Below are positions 63,839-64,000 of a DNA stretch of 64,000 bases, piece by piece. The position numbers and the translations under genes were made by a program. Each line of letters starts with the position of its first letter. Position 1 is the stretch's first letter. This stretch comes from Membranipora membranacea (taxonomy: Eukaryota > Bryozoa > Gymnolaemata > Cheilostomatida > Membraniporidae): positions 13,022,001-13,086,000 of the forward strand of contig OU612065.1 in the NCBI GenBank assembly GCA_914767715.1, given 5' to 3'. The notes beneath the pieces were generated by a model. That model did no database searches. It worked only from the letters and a program-made list of their open reading frames with translations, and was not told the DNA's origin.

Positions 63839-64000
63839 GTAAGAAGAATCTGACATGAAAGTTGTTCACAGTTTATTTTGCTTAGCATGGCTTCTTTATC
63901 ATTATCATCGCACTGCTTTGCAGAATCTGCCTTTAATTTTCACATTGCTTAGCTGCGCTCATCATTTTCATTTGTGTTACATCTGCTTTATAGTTGAGAG

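Overview
This is nuclear DNA from an animal. The genes are split by many short introns with GT/AG borders. Coding exons are AT-rich but clearly structured, poly(A) signals are present, and there are no operons or ribosome binding sites. The gene set (IFT46, a SOX30-like factor, ZZEF1, a full Janus kinase, prosaposin, CFAP95) is metazoan. Compact introns with many small foldback elements suggest a non-vertebrate, possibly an early-branching animal such as a sponge. The sequence alone does not settle the phylum.

Layout from left to right. 1-671 holds no gene I can support. IFT46 (+, 672-3240) meets a SOX30-like HMG-box gene (-, 3501-7738) tail to tail, with poly(A) signals about 80 bases apart. 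ZZEF1 (-, 8411-33380) fills 25 kb in dozens of exons; its introns carry a 15-copy 14-base minisatellite and a 655-bp foldback element flanked by TTAA. A Janus kinase (+, 35211-50630) lies head to head with ZZEF1 across a 1.8-kb gap full of hairpins and decayed sequence. I could join its 20 exons in frame throughout, giving about 1203 residues with FERM, SH2, pseudokinase and kinase domains. Its 4.1-kb third intron holds a tRNA-derived SINE pair and a hAT-like foldback element with an 8-bp target duplication. Next come a small unrecognised coiled-coil gene (+, 51744-53307), prosaposin (-, 53889-60550, 14 exons in frame, one SapA and five SapB domains) and the first exons of CFAP95 (+, from 61145, running off the right edge).

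The genes do not form one pathway. IFT46 and CFAP95 are ciliary, SOX30 relatives act in the male germ line of vertebrates, JAK is a receptor-associated signalling kinase, and prosaposin serves lysosomal lipid breakdown. The least ordinary content is the complete JAK with a changed SH2 phosphate-binding residue and a very degenerate pseudokinase, and the set of short foldback transposons whose target duplications can still be read. I found no sign of an undescribed multi-gene system.
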